From Rhodopirellula sp. P2 (lineage in GTDB: Bacteria; Planctomycetota; Planctomycetia; Pirellulales; Pirellulaceae), in NCBI RefSeq assembly GCF_028768465.1, contig NZ_CP118225.1, positions 3,081,001 through 3,145,000 of the forward strand: 64,000 nucleotides of DNA, written 5' to 3'. Below are positions 9,005 through 17,603 of this stretch, one piece after another. A model generated the notes under the pieces. It made no database searches. It worked only from the letters and a program-made list of their open reading frames with translations, and was not told the DNA's origin. The position numbers and the translations under genes are program-made. Numbering within the stretch: position 1 is the first letter of the stretch; each line of letters opens with the position of its first letter.

Positions 9005-9054
9005 GGCCGCTCCTGGCGACCTGTGGTTTTTGAACCCGGGTCGCCGGAGCGGCC
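9005..9054. repeat. Long imperfect hairpin
   Basis: Arms 9005-9021 and 9038-9054 are complementary over 16 pairs with one bulged T, around a 16-base loop that contains TTTTTGAACCC. No T-run follows on either strand, so it is not a standard terminator. The loop sequence resembles the GAACCC repeats at 11827-11900. Confidence 0.6.
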
Positions 9055-9134
9055 GAGTTTAAAACGACCCACTCTGTGAACTCATTCCGCGACCGGTGTG
9101 GATCCCCTGCCAGATCGTCCGCCAGCGTCAGTTT

Positions 9135-9677
9135 TCATTGAATTGCCAAGTACCGAAGCGGGATGAACGGGTCGTCGACGGCTTGCTCGAGCAAGGTTTC
9201 GAGTCGTTCGGGATCGCGGTCGATGAGGTGGCGATAAACCAGGTGCCGGGCATCGCCATCCTGCGTCCGGTCATTGAAAAACGTGAGCAAGTCAGCCTCG
9301 AAGGACCGCTCTGTTGAATTCGTCTTCGCGTTGGAATCGGCCACTTCGATTTATTGCGAAGCCAGCAAACGCAGCCAGTTCTTGGCGCGCGGGGTGGCCT
9401 GGGCCATCGAATTCAGCGTCGCAAAAAGCTGCGGCGTTGTGACGGAGGTGGCCTGCAGTGGCTCCGACATCAACTCCATCGCGGCCGCGTGACCGACTCC
9501 TTCTGCTGCGACGCCGTTGAGAGTTTTCACCAAGCGGTTGGCGCTGGTCTCAGTGGCGTTCGGCGGGGCCGCGAAAGCGATGCCGTGGGCCGACGTAATT
9601 GCGGTTCGCAGCGTGATTGCTGCGAACCAAGAGAGGCACGGACGCGAGGTCCGTGGCGGGAATCGACGCAGCGGCAT
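9135..9677 (-). pseudogene. Relic of a HEAT-repeat-type protein
   Basis: One minus-strand frame reads through 9677-9135 but is interrupted by a TAA at 9351-9353. Upstream of it the frame reads A-A-M-E-L-M-S-E-P-L and ends N-W-L-R-L-L-A-S-Q; downstream it reads D-L-L-T-F-F-N-D-R-T-Q-D-G-D-A-R-H-L-V-Y and L-E-Q-A-V-D-D-P-F-I-P-L-R-Y-L-A-I. These are helical-repeat features I associate with the N-terminal region of much longer planctomycete HEAT-repeat proteins. The frame then stops at the point where the family would continue, so this seems to be an N-terminal fragment with a nonsense mutation. Translation restart at GTG 9344 would give a 69-residue peptide; function is unlikely. Confidence 0.5.
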
Positions 9678-9745
9678 GAGGGGGACTGGAAGCGAAGCGG
9701 GACGAATCCCGCTCAGAAGTGAGCGAAGTCGACTTGGCTCATCCT

Positions 9746-9779
9746 ACCGCACTTCCGAGAGTGCGGTTGTCGGCAACCG
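9746..9779. terminator. Overlapping hairpins downstream of TPR gene
   Basis: ACCGCACT (9746-9753) pairs perfectly with AGTGCGGT (9760-9767) over a 6-base loop, and CGGTTG/CAACCG (9764-9779) forms a second, mutually exclusive hairpin. They lie 18-50 bases after the stop of the minus-strand TPR gene, a plausible termination or mRNA 3'-end structure, but there is no T-run. Confidence 0.35.
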
Positions 9780-9796
9780 GATCCGAGGTCCTTGGC

Positions 9797-11620
9797 TCAG
9801 GTGTCAATCAAGTCATCGGGCGACAGCAATGGGATCTCATTTTCTTCCGTGTCCTGTTTCTCACGCCAGGGTTCGTTGACGCGATAGGATTCCAGCTCTT
9901 CTTGAAGCTGTTCAAGTTGAACCGATTCTTCATCGGCGCCGTCTTCGATTTCTTTCTTGGCTGCCTCCACCGCCTTTTCGCTCCATTTGATCGCGTTTTC
10001 GAAGTCACCCGCTTCGGCGTATCCCGCTGCCAAGGTGCTGAGGATGTGCCCTTCGGATTCCTCCGTCATTTCGACCGCTCGCAGTCCGAGTTCGAGGGAA
10101 CGTGCTCCGTTTCGAACTTCGTCTTTCGGCGAAGTCGCAAGCACCCAAGCCAGGTTGTTGAGAACACTGGGCAGAATGATCGCGTCCGCTTCTTTCTCCG
10201 CGTCGAGGTTGGTCAACGCCTTTTCGTAGTCCGCGATGGCTTCGGCGTGATCGCCAACGGCCAAGTAGGCGTCGCCACGAGAACGCAGGACCGAAGCGTT
10301 TTTGGGATCGCGATCGAGCACCCCGCTGAGCATCTCGATGGCTTGGCGAGGCCGGTCGTCTTGCAAGTACAAGGTGGCCAATTGCAGTTGGCGATAGACA
10401 TCGTCAGGGCTGCGGTCGATCAGAATTTTCATGTCGTTGATCGCGTCTGCCATGCGTCCTTCTTCGACGGCAATGAAACAGCGAACCACGATGGCTTGAT
10501 CGAGTTGTTCGACTTGCGGCGCCAGGTCGATGGCGGCGTCCAGGTCACGTTTGGCGTCCTTCACATCGCTGCGTCGCAGAGAGATCTCAGCTCGTTGCAA
10601 CAGGGCGATTGGGTCCTTGGGTTGCATGGCGAGGGCTTTGTTCAAATCTGCCAGCGCGTCGCCTTCCCGGTCCATGTTGGTGTAAAGCAACGCCCGCAAA
10701 CGATACAGCCCTTCGCTGGGGCGAGCCTGAATGGTCTTGCTCAGCAATTCCAACGCGTCGTCGGTTCGATCGAGTTCGACCAGTTGCTGAACCGTGGCGG
10801 CGGCGATCTGTTCGTTGGTGGGGTCCAGTTCCAGAACCTTTTGCAAATCTTCGACGGCTTCGTTGATCTTGCCTGCTTGCATTCGCAGGCCAGCCCGCTG
10901 GCGAACGGCGTCCGCGTTGGAGGGGTCCAGCTCAATGGCTTTGGAGAGGTCCGCCAGTTGATCCTCGGTGTTGTCCTGGGTCATTGCCCGGAGCAGGTAA
11001 GCCGTGCTGAGTTCCTTGGGATCGTCTCGGAGCAATTTGATCGCGGCGGAAGTGGCTTTGGCGATGCGTTCCTCGTCCCCGTCGGGAAGCAAGTTCAAAC
11101 GGGCGATCAGCATGTGGGCTTCGGCCAATTCCGGATCGTTTTCGATCGCTTGGTCAAGCACTCGCAAGGCTTCATCACGCATTTGCAAGGCGCGGCGACC
11201 TCTCATGCGAGTCATCGCGCCAGCCATGCCTTGGCCGCGCTGAAGTTGGATGCTGCCGAGCATCTTTTTCGCAAAGGATTGGTTTTCGTCATCGAGGCCT
11301 TTGGCCAAGGCCGATTCGATCAACGAGGCGACCGCTTCCAGGTCTTCATTGGATTCGGCATCGATGCGTTTCAGCACCGCTTCGTCTAAATCCGCTTGGC
11401 CGGGATCCGTCGACTGCTTCATTTGCGAGGGCAGTAACGGGGGCGCGCCGGGGGGCACGGGCGTGACCGGAGGCGCCGGTTGAGCTGCAGGAGCCTGCTC
11501 GGTGATGGTTTCCTGGCCCTGGACCGAGTCAACGGGCAACGCAGAGAAGCAAAGGACCGCGACGCCCGCCAAGACGCGAGGGTGGCCGAGTGTGTCGGCG
11601 AAGGGACGGTGAAGGTTCAT
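9797..11620 (-). CDS. Secreted TPR-repeat protein
   Basis: The 607-residue protein has an N-terminal signal-like segment (V-L-A-G-V-A-V-L-C-F-S-A-L-P), a Pro/Ala-rich linker (P-A-P-P-V-T-P-V-P-P-G-A-P-P) and then at least eight tetratricopeptide repeats. Examples are L-N-L-L-P-D-G-D-E-E-R-I-A-K, D-Y-E-K-A-L-T-N-L-D and A-I-K-W-S-E-K-A-V. The C-terminus is acidic. TPR superhelices bind protein partners; nothing here identifies them. ATG 11620 begins the hydrophobic leader; an in-frame ATG at 11653 would add 11 polar residues and is a possible alternative. The antisense strand carries a very long open frame that I regard as a codon-bias shadow. Confidence 0.8.
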   Translation of the reverse strand: MNLHRPFADTLGHPRVLAGVAVLCFSALPVDSVQGQETITEQAPAAQPAPPVTPVPPGAPPLLPSQMKQSTDPGQADLDEAVLKRIDAESNEDLEAVASLIESALAKGLDDENQSFAKKMLGSIQLQRGQGMAGAMTRMRGRRALQMRDEALRVLDQAIENDPELAEAHMLIARLNLLPDGDEERIAKATSAAIKLLRDDPKELSTAYLLRAMTQDNTEDQLADLSKAIELDPSNADAVRQRAGLRMQAGKINEAVEDLQKVLELDPTNEQIAAATVQQLVELDRTDDALELLSKTIQARPSEGLYRLRALLYTNMDREGDALADLNKALAMQPKDPIALLQRAEISLRRSDVKDAKRDLDAAIDLAPQVEQLDQAIVVRCFIAVEEGRMADAINDMKILIDRSPDDVYRQLQLATLYLQDDRPRQAIEMLSGVLDRDPKNASVLRSRGDAYLAVGDHAEAIADYEKALTNLDAEKEADAIILPSVLNNLAWVLATSPKDEVRNGARSLELGLRAVEMTEESEGHILSTLAAGYAEAGDFENAIKWSEKAVEAAKKEIEDGADEESVQLEQLQEELESYRVNEPWREKQDTEENEIPLLSPDDLIDT

Positions 11621-11792
11621 GAGTGAACGCTGGCCGCTGCGTCGATGATTCATCCAGAAGTCTCGTCGAAGGGGAAAGGGTCAAATTGGAAGGGTGGGTT
11701 CAGGGTCCGTTATCGGAACCGGTCGTGCAGGGGCTGTTCGCCTTGCAAATCTGTTCGCATCGCGAGGCACGCGGGTTCAGGAAAGGATCCCT

Positions 11793-11910
11793 GTTTCCAT
11801 TCGCTGGGTTTCCATTCGCCGCTTCGGAACCCAAATGATCCGGAACCCAATGGATCTGGAACCCAGCTGTGATTTTGAACCCAGCTGCGATTTTGAACCC
11901 AGTGTCTCGC
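11793..11910. repeat. Short-period degenerate repeats (GTTTCCATTCGC and GAACCC motifs)
   Basis: GTTTCCATTCGC occurs at 11793 and 11808 (15-base period). It is followed by GAACCC at 11827, 11843, 11859, 11877 and 11895 (periods 16, 16, 18, 18), the last units sharing CAGCTG-Y-GATTTT. It fills the spacer between the TPR gene and the hydroxyacid dehydrogenase gene (11621-12014), in which I see no gene. Confidence 0.7.
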
Positions 11911-12014
11911 AGACGGACTCCATCGTATCATTTTTAGGTAACGAGAAGCCCTGGTCGCGGGACTAGGATCCATTATGCCGGTTTCGAAGAAAGCCGCGAA
12001 GGGGAATTGAGAAG

Positions 12015-13001
12015 ATGAAGAGCCATGAAGCAGTCATACGGCCGAGTGTTTTGGTCACCCGGCAGACCCCTGGTGAGTCTTTGCAGCGGTTGCGGGAAGT
12101 TTGTGAAGTCGAGGTTTGGCCGGAAACGACGCCACCCAGTCGCGAGGAGCTGTGTCGGTTGGTGAAAGGTCGTCACGGGTTGCTGACGATGCTCAGTGAC
12201 CGGATCGACGGTGAGCTGATGGACCTCGCCGGGGACCAGTTGGCGGTGATCAGCAACTACGCCGTCGGATTCAATAACATTGACGTCGATGCGGCCAAGA
12301 CGCGAGGCATTGCGGTGGGGAACACGCCAGACGTGCTGACCGATGCCACCGCTGATTTGGCCGTCGCGTTGTTGTTTGCTGCCTCACGGCATGTCCTGCC
12401 GGCGGGCACCCAAGTTCGGCAGGGCGAGTGGAGAACCTGGGAGCCAACGGGTTGGTTGGGTGTCGAACCGGCTGGCAAGACGCTGGGGATTGTCGGCATG
12501 GGACGAATTGGTCGAGCAACCGCACAGCGATTGGTCGGCGGCTGGGGCATGAAGCTGCTGTACACCTCACGCAGTGACCAAGCGGAGGTGGAAAAAGAAT
12601 TGGGCGGCCGCCGCGTCGAGCTCGACACTTTGTTAACCGAAAGCGACTTCGTTTCGGTGCACGTCGCACTGACCGACGAGACTCGCAACCTGATCGACGC
12701 CGAGGCGATTTCGAAAATGAAGTCCACCTCGGTGTTGGTGAACACCGCACGAGGTGAGATCGTGGACCAAGACGCGTTGGTCAAGGCTCTGGAGAACCGG
12801 TCCGTTTTTGCAGCGGGGTTGGATGTCACGACGCCCGAGCCTTTGTCGGCCGAGCACCCGCTGGTGCAGTCCCCCCATTGTGTGATTTTGCCACACATCG
12901 GTAGTGCGACTCACACCAGTCGAAATGCGATGGCTGAGATCGCGGTCGACAACTTGATCGCGGGCTTGTCCGGTCAACCGCTGCGGTGCTCGGTGACTTG
13001 A
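12015..13001 (+). CDS. D-2-hydroxyacid dehydrogenase (glyoxylate/hydroxypyruvate reductase type)
   Basis: The 328-residue NAD(P)-dependent dehydrogenase interconverts 2-ketoacids and D-2-hydroxyacids in the cytoplasm. It contains the Rossmann dinucleotide motif G-M-G-R-I-G (161-166), the substrate Arg in N-T-A-R-G-E (R246), the catalytic Glu in T-T-P-E-P-L (E275) and the general-base His in L-P-H-I-G-S-A-T (H294). N-Y-A-V-G-F-N-N-I-D is typical of the GyaR/GhrB branch (glyoxylate or hydroxypyruvate reductase) rather than SerA, and there is no ACT domain. ATG 12015 follows GAAGATGAAGAG-like purine-rich sequence; it is transcribed alone. Exact substrate cannot be read from sequence. Confidence 0.88.
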   Translation: MKSHEAVIRPSVLVTRQTPGESLQRLREVCEVEVWPETTPPSREELCRLVKGRHGLLTMLSDRIDGELMDLAGDQLAVISNYAVGFNNIDVDAAKTRGIAVGNTPDVLTDATADLAVALLFAASRHVLPAGTQVRQGEWRTWEPTGWLGVEPAGKTLGIVGMGRIGRATAQRLVGGWGMKLLYTSRSDQAEVEKELGGRRVELDTLLTESDFVSVHVALTDETRNLIDAEAISKMKSTSVLVNTARGEIVDQDALVKALENRSVFAAGLDVTTPEPLSAEHPLVQSPHCVILPHIGSATHTSRNAMAEIAVDNLIAGLSGQPLRCSVT

Positions 13002-13120
13002 TGCATTCGTGAGTCACTGCGAAACCGATTGAATGGCGGCGTGCCAACTCACCAGGCTTTCCCTGTGAGACGCTCGTTTCGATTTCTCCTCCCACCGACC
13101 ACCCTTCCAAGGAAAACACC

Positions 13121-14857
13121 GTGCGTCACTGGTGGAACTACCTCGTCGAAACGATCGAGCGACCCAGGGATGAACTGTCCCGTCGCCAGCATCAATTGCG
13201 CACGGCCTGGGACCTTGTCATTCACTGCGGCGAACAATTGCGTCGCCATCGAGCCGAAGGGATGGCGGCGGAACTGACCTATCGAACGATCTTCTCGTTG
13301 ATCCCCGTGGTGGTGTTGGGGTTGGTGATGTTTCGCGTCTTCGGTGGGCTCGACGACGTGCAACTGCGAGTGGAGAACCAGTTGTATTCGTTCTTTGGCG
13401 TGCCCCAGATTCCCGCCGAATACATCCCGGTGCCAGAACCTGATCCGGGGGCACTGCCGACGGAGCTGACGGTGAATGCGTCGGAAGTGAACACGCCGGA
13501 CTTCCGTGATCCAGAGGACGCTGTGATTGAAACCGTCGTGGATGCTGAACGGGAAGACGCGGACAGGCCGGCAGACGCAGCGATGAAAGCCGGGGGCCTG
13601 GGCGCCGGGGGAATGGGAAGCGGGGGCCTGGGAAGCGAAGCGGAGGGCCAGTTGCAAGGCAACGTGACAGTCCCCGCGATCGATGGTTATCCACCCACAG
13701 CGGAAGACGCGGCCGGGGAAGTCGTCGATGCGAAAGAGCTGGTGGACCAGGCGGAGGCCGACAATCAGGCTCGCGAAATCATTCGCCGGACGTTGCATGG
13801 TGCGACGTCCAAGATTGCTTCGCTGGATTTTGCTTCGATCGGAGTCTTTGGATTGCTGCTGTTCATCTACGCGGCCGTTGCGTTGGCGGACGCGACGGAA
13901 TATCTGTTCAATCGCATCTTTGACGCACCGACGCAGCGTCCGATCCATTTGCGCGTGGCGGTTCACTGGTCGATCATCACGCTGGGCAGCGGGTTGCTGG
14001 CGCTCAGTCTTTACATGTCGGCGCAGGTCATCGATTGGTTTGGGGATTTGGGAGCAGGGTCAGGGCCCGTTTGGATTTTGCAGCATGCGTTGTCGCTGCT
14101 GGCTGCTTGGGTGTTGTTGTTCCTGTTGTACGCGTTGATGCCCAACACGCATGTTTCCGTGCGAGCGGCTGTGATGGGATCAGCGGTGAGCGCGGTGCTG
14201 TGGGAATTCGCCAAGTACGGTTTTCAGATCTACGTGACCACGGCGGTTCCTTACTTGGAACTGTACGGGTCGATCGGTGTGATTCCGTTGTTCCTGCTCT
14301 GGATCTATTTGACTTGGTTGATCGTTCTGTTCGGTTTGATTCTGACCTACACCCTGCAAACCGTCCGTGGCAAAGAGTTCCGCCGCCGCAGCGAAAAGCA
14401 AGAGGATCTGCCGGCGGGCGATCCGGACTGGATGCTGCCGATCATGACCGAAGTTGCCATCGCTTTCGCGGGCGGAGAGGCGGTGGGACGTCAGGAATTG
14501 TCCGATCGCTTGGGATTGTCCAGCCGTGTGGTGCACGAGATGGAAACACGATTGATTGAAGGCAACTTTCTGCGGCGTGTTGTGACAGGGCCGGGACAAG
14601 AGAACCAACTCACACTCGCTCGTCCCGCCAAGAAGATTCTGTTGGCCGAGGTCATGCGGCTGGCCCATCGGTTCCGACCGGCGAGCAACCATCCGGCGTG
14701 GAAGACGTTGGCGGATCTGAAGGAAGCCGAGTGTGTGGCCGCGGGATCGCGTTCGTTGGCGGAGTGGATGGGCGGGGATTCACCAGCCTCAGAGGGTGAT
14801 TCTGCGGCCGATTCGGCCGTTTCCGAGCCCGGCGACGACGGCAACTTGTCTGGCTGA
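13121..14857 (+). CDS. YihY/virulence factor BrkB family membrane protein with low-complexity insert
   Basis: The 578-residue inner-membrane protein has the YihY/BrkB hallmarks: G-M-A-A-E-L-T-Y-R-T-I-F-S-L-I-P in the first membrane segment, and later segments including L-F-L-L-W-I-Y-L-T-W-L-I-V-L-F-G. Six membrane helices are expected; their function is unknown. It differs from typical members (about 300 residues) in two ways. About 160 residues separate the first two membrane segments, with a Gly-rich run (G-G-L-G-A-G-G-M-G-S-G-G-L-G) near 165-178. A C-terminal region of about 150 residues contains a winged-helix-like stretch (V-G-R-Q-E-L-S-D-R-L-G-L-S-S-R-V-V). GTG 13121 follows AAGGAA with a proper spacer. 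Confidence 0.85.
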   Translation: MRHWWNYLVETIERPRDELSRRQHQLRTAWDLVIHCGEQLRRHRAEGMAAELTYRTIFSLIPVVVLGLVMFRVFGGLDDVQLRVENQLYSFFGVPQIPAEYIPVPEPDPGALPTELTVNASEVNTPDFRDPEDAVIETVVDAEREDADRPADAAMKAGGLGAGGMGSGGLGSEAEGQLQGNVTVPAIDGYPPTAEDAAGEVVDAKELVDQAEADNQAREIIRRTLHGATSKIASLDFASIGVFGLLLFIYAAVALADATEYLFNRIFDAPTQRPIHLRVAVHWSIITLGSGLLALSLYMSAQVIDWFGDLGAGSGPVWILQHALSLLAAWVLLFLLYALMPNTHVSVRAAVMGSAVSAVLWEFAKYGFQIYVTTAVPYLELYGSIGVIPLFLLWIYLTWLIVLFGLILTYTLQTVRGKEFRRRSEKQEDLPAGDPDWMLPIMTEVAIAFAGGEAVGRQELSDRLGLSSRVVHEMETRLIEGNFLRRVVTGPGQENQLTLARPAKKILLAEVMRLAHRFRPASNHPAWKTLADLKEAECVAAGSRSLAEWMGGDSPASEGDSAADSAVSEPGDDGNLSG

Positions 14858-15046
14858 GTGAAGTTGCCTGAACGGGCGTTGTGGCGGGGTCGCTGCGCTT
14901 GACACTGGATGACGGGGCCAGGACGATGATAGCGGCCTTCGAAAGCCTTCCCGAAGGAAAAAACGCCTTCCTCGCATCCTTTCAGGGCCTCTTCCGATCT
15001 GGCAGCTTCGCCTGGATTGAAATGTGCCGCCCTCTTGAGACGCCCC

Positions 15047-16123
15047 ATGATCGCATCGCTGTTGCTGGACACCCTGCCGTTGGCTCAGATGCCCAAGGTC
15101 ACCACTGCCCTGTTGATTGGTGCATTGGTGATTTTCGCCGGGATCGTTGTGGTTCTGTTTATCTTCACCAGCTATTTCGGGTTGTGGATTCAGTCGGTGC
15201 TGACGGGATCCAAGATCTCGTTTGGCAATCTGATTGGAATGACGTTTCGGAAGGTCAACACCCGGGCGATCGTGCGCAGCAAGATCATGGCGACGCAAGC
15301 CGGGCTGGACGACCCTGAATTGACGGTGGGGGCGCTCGAGGCGCACTACTTGGCCGGAGGCAATGTCCAACAAGTCATTCGGGCATTGATTGCCGCGAAG
15401 AAGGCCAAGACGATTTCGCTCACATTCCGCGAGGCGACCGCGATCGATTTGGCGGGCCGGGATGTGTTGGAGTCGGTGCAAACCAGCGTCTATCCCAAGG
15501 TCATCGATTGTCCGCCGCGGGGGTCTGCGAAACCGTCACTGGATGCGGTCGCGAAAGATGGGATTCAGTTGAAGGTTCGTGCCCGTGTGACCGTGCGAGC
15601 CAATTTGCAACAGTTGATTGGTGGTGCGACCGAGGAAACCATCATCGCTCGTGTCGGCGAAGGAATTGTCAGCGCGATTGGTTCGGCCGTCAGCCACAAA
15701 GCGGTGCTCGAAAATCCAGATGTGATCAGCAAAGCTGTGTTGGTGAAGAAGTTGGATTCCCAAACCGCGTTTGAGATCGTTTCGATCGATATCGCTGACA
15801 TTGATGTGGGGGCCAACATTGGTGCTCGGTTGCAAGCCGATCAGGCGGAAGCCGACACCGCCGTCGCTCGTGCCAACGCGGAGGGCAAGCGTGCCGCCGC
15901 GGTCGCGGAAGAACAAGAGATGCAGGCGATGATCGCCAAGAGCCAAGCGGAAGTGGTCGAAGCTCAATCCGACGTGCCACGTGCGATGGCGGAAGCGTTC
16001 CGCAACGGGAAACTGTTGGTGATGGATTACTACCGTTTGCAGAATGTGAATGCGGACACCGATATGCGGCGTGCCTTGGCCGGGCATTCGCAAGAATCCG
16101 ACATGCCCGAAGAGACCCACTGA
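15047..16123 (+). CDS. floA: Flotillin-like protein FloA
   Basis: The 358-residue membrane-associated scaffold organises lipid-ordered microdomains in bacteria. It has an N-terminal hydrophobic hairpin ([19 protein letters not shown]), then the FloA-specific SPFH-like core ([21 protein letters not shown], then A-I-D-L-A-G-R-D-V). After it comes a coiled coil with Ala/Glu repeats ([18 protein letters not shown]), matching the UPF0365/YqfA family closely over its full length. Start at ATG 15047; an ATG at 15017 adds ten residues and cannot be excluded. No NfeD partner is adjacent. Instead an acidic small protein follows one base after the stop. Confidence 0.92.
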   Translation: MIASLLLDTLPLAQMPKVTTALLIGALVIFAGIVVVLFIFTSYFGLWIQSVLTGSKISFGNLIGMTFRKVNTRAIVRSKIMATQAGLDDPELTVGALEAHYLAGGNVQQVIRALIAAKKAKTISLTFREATAIDLAGRDVLESVQTSVYPKVIDCPPRGSAKPSLDAVAKDGIQLKVRARVTVRANLQQLIGGATEETIIARVGEGIVSAIGSAVSHKAVLENPDVISKAVLVKKLDSQTAFEIVSIDIADIDVGANIGARLQADQAEADTAVARANAEGKRAAAVAEEQEMQAMIAKSQAEVVEAQSDVPRAMAEAFRNGKLLVMDYYRLQNVNADTDMRRALAGHSQESDMPEETH

Positions 16124-16124
16124 A

Positions 16125-16565
16125 ATGCCTCGCGAAGAAAACCTAAACGAGCTCGAGACGTTCCTTCGGAAGTCGGCAGAGATTCGTCAACGCAACGCGA
16201 TTGAATACCGTGCGTTGCAAGAGGAACAACGGCAGCAACGCGGCGGTTCTCGTCCTCGACAATATTCAGACCGCAATCGCGAACGAGTGACTCGGCAACT
16301 CGCCGAAGCAATCGATGTCTCGTTGACGGATGACCACGATGACGATGACATTGTGATTGGCGAGGTGGTGGACGATCGTCCGACACACAACCCGCGACTT
16401 TCGGACGATGGACGATCGAGCGAAAGTGAGGCAGGTTCCTTTGACTCCATTCCACGAGGCCGGATGTTGATGCCGGCCGAAAAATTTCGACGATTGTTGT
16501 CTCGCCCAGGTGGGGCTCAGCAAGCGTTTTTGATGAGCGAAATTCTTAAACGCCGCGAAATATAG
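16125..16565 (+). CDS. Acidic hypothetical protein downstream of floA
   Basis: I do not recognise this 146-residue protein. It has an N-terminal Glu/Arg/Gln-rich helix that could form a coiled coil (about 1-45), a highly acidic patch (D-D-H-D-D-D-D-I near residue 70) and a basic C-terminal helix ending K-R-R-E-I. It has no signal peptide or membrane segment. Its ATG begins one base after the floA stop, so it is almost certainly cotranscribed and perhaps coupled; a role as FloA partner is inference from position alone. The rhomboid gene follows after 34 bases on the same strand. Confidence 0.65.
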   Translation: MPREENLNELETFLRKSAEIRQRNAIEYRALQEEQRQQRGGSRPRQYSDRNRERVTRQLAEAIDVSLTDDHDDDDIVIGEVVDDRPTHNPRLSDDGRSSESEAGSFDSIPRGRMLMPAEKFRRLLSRPGGAQQAFLMSEILKRREI

Positions 16566-16599
16566 CGATGCAAGTTTTAGTGATGGGTGAATTGCCAGA

Positions 16600-17505
16600 A
16601 TGGGGCTGAACGACCGCGACTACAGTCGCTCGGAACGAACACCGTGGGATCGAGTTGAGAATCCCATCTCGATGATCAAAATCTTGATCGGAATCAACGT
16701 CGCGATTTTTGTGATGGATTGGATTTCGAAGGGGCAGCTCAGCGATTGGTTTGGCGTCAGCGGTCAAACGTTGACACAGCCCTGGTTGTGGTTTCGCGCA
16801 TTGACCTACGGGTTTTTGCACAACACCAATGATATCCTGCACCTTGTCTTCAACATGTTCTTGCTGTTTGTCTTCGGGCGACCGGTGGAACAACGGTTGG
16901 GGGGGCATGAATTCCTGCGGTTCTATCTGATCTCGCTGACTTTCGGCGGCCTGGTCGCGATGCTCTTCCCGTGGGTGATGTCGCTCGCTTCCACAGGCCA
17001 GATCGACCCGAGTTTTCTAGTCGGGAGCACGATTGGAGCCAGTGGTGCCGTCGTGGCTGTGATGATTTTGTTTGCCTGCTACTTCCCTCATCAGGAAGTG
17101 CTGTTCATGTTCGTTTTCCCCATGAAGGCCTGGGTTTTGGCCAGCTTGTTGGTCGTGGGCGACTTGGCATCGGCATTGGGGATCTTTGGCGGGGCGAGTT
17201 CCACCGCCTTTGAAGTTCACCTGGCTGGGGCGGTGTTTGGGTTCATGTATGCCCAATGGAGGTGGTCGTTTGAGTGGCTGGATTTCTCTCGATTTGCTGA
17301 GATTCCGAACCAAATGCGGCAGAAATCTCGTCGAGCCAAACTGAAATTGCACGATCCCGACAAAAAAATCCGCGCCGAAGCAGAGGAAGCGGACCGAATT
17401 CTGGCTAAAATCCATGACTCGGGGGAATCCAGCCTGACTTCCTCGGAACGAAAAACCCTGGAGCGATACAGCCGGCGTCAGCGACAGAAACGCGACCTGG
17501 ACTGA
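16600..17505 (+). CDS. Rhomboid-family intramembrane serine protease
   Basis: The 301-residue polytopic membrane protease has the rhomboid signature. G-A-S-G-A provides the nucleophile (S149), H208 in V-H-L-A-G-A is the dyad base, and H81/N85 in H-L-V-F-N-M would line the oxyanion site. About six membrane helices span 25-235, followed by a charged cytoplasmic tail of about 70 residues (K-S-R-R-A-K-L-K-L), part of which resembles the C-terminal extension of other bacterial rhomboids. Substrates are unknown. It is preceded by floA and the acidic protein on the same strand, so membrane-domain biology may link them (inference). Confidence 0.9.
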   Translation: MGLNDRDYSRSERTPWDRVENPISMIKILIGINVAIFVMDWISKGQLSDWFGVSGQTLTQPWLWFRALTYGFLHNTNDILHLVFNMFLLFVFGRPVEQRLGGHEFLRFYLISLTFGGLVAMLFPWVMSLASTGQIDPSFLVGSTIGASGAVVAVMILFACYFPHQEVLFMFVFPMKAWVLASLLVVGDLASALGIFGGASSTAFEVHLAGAVFGFMYAQWRWSFEWLDFSRFAEIPNQMRQKSRRAKLKLHDPDKKIRAEAEEADRILAKIHDSGESSLTSSERKTLERYSRRQRQKRDLD

Positions 17506-17603
17506 CCGTTCCAAGTGGACTGGCAATTCGTGGGGACGCCTACCTCTGGTTGAGTCGCCCGTCAGTTTCGCATCCACCTTGGCACCTCTCCACTTCGGTC
17601 CCA

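Noticed and set aside
9719-11389. 556-residue open frame on the plus strand opposite the TPR gene
   Set aside because: It is antisense to a clear signal-peptide/TPR gene. The translation has no domain and mirrors the codon bias of the opposite strand.
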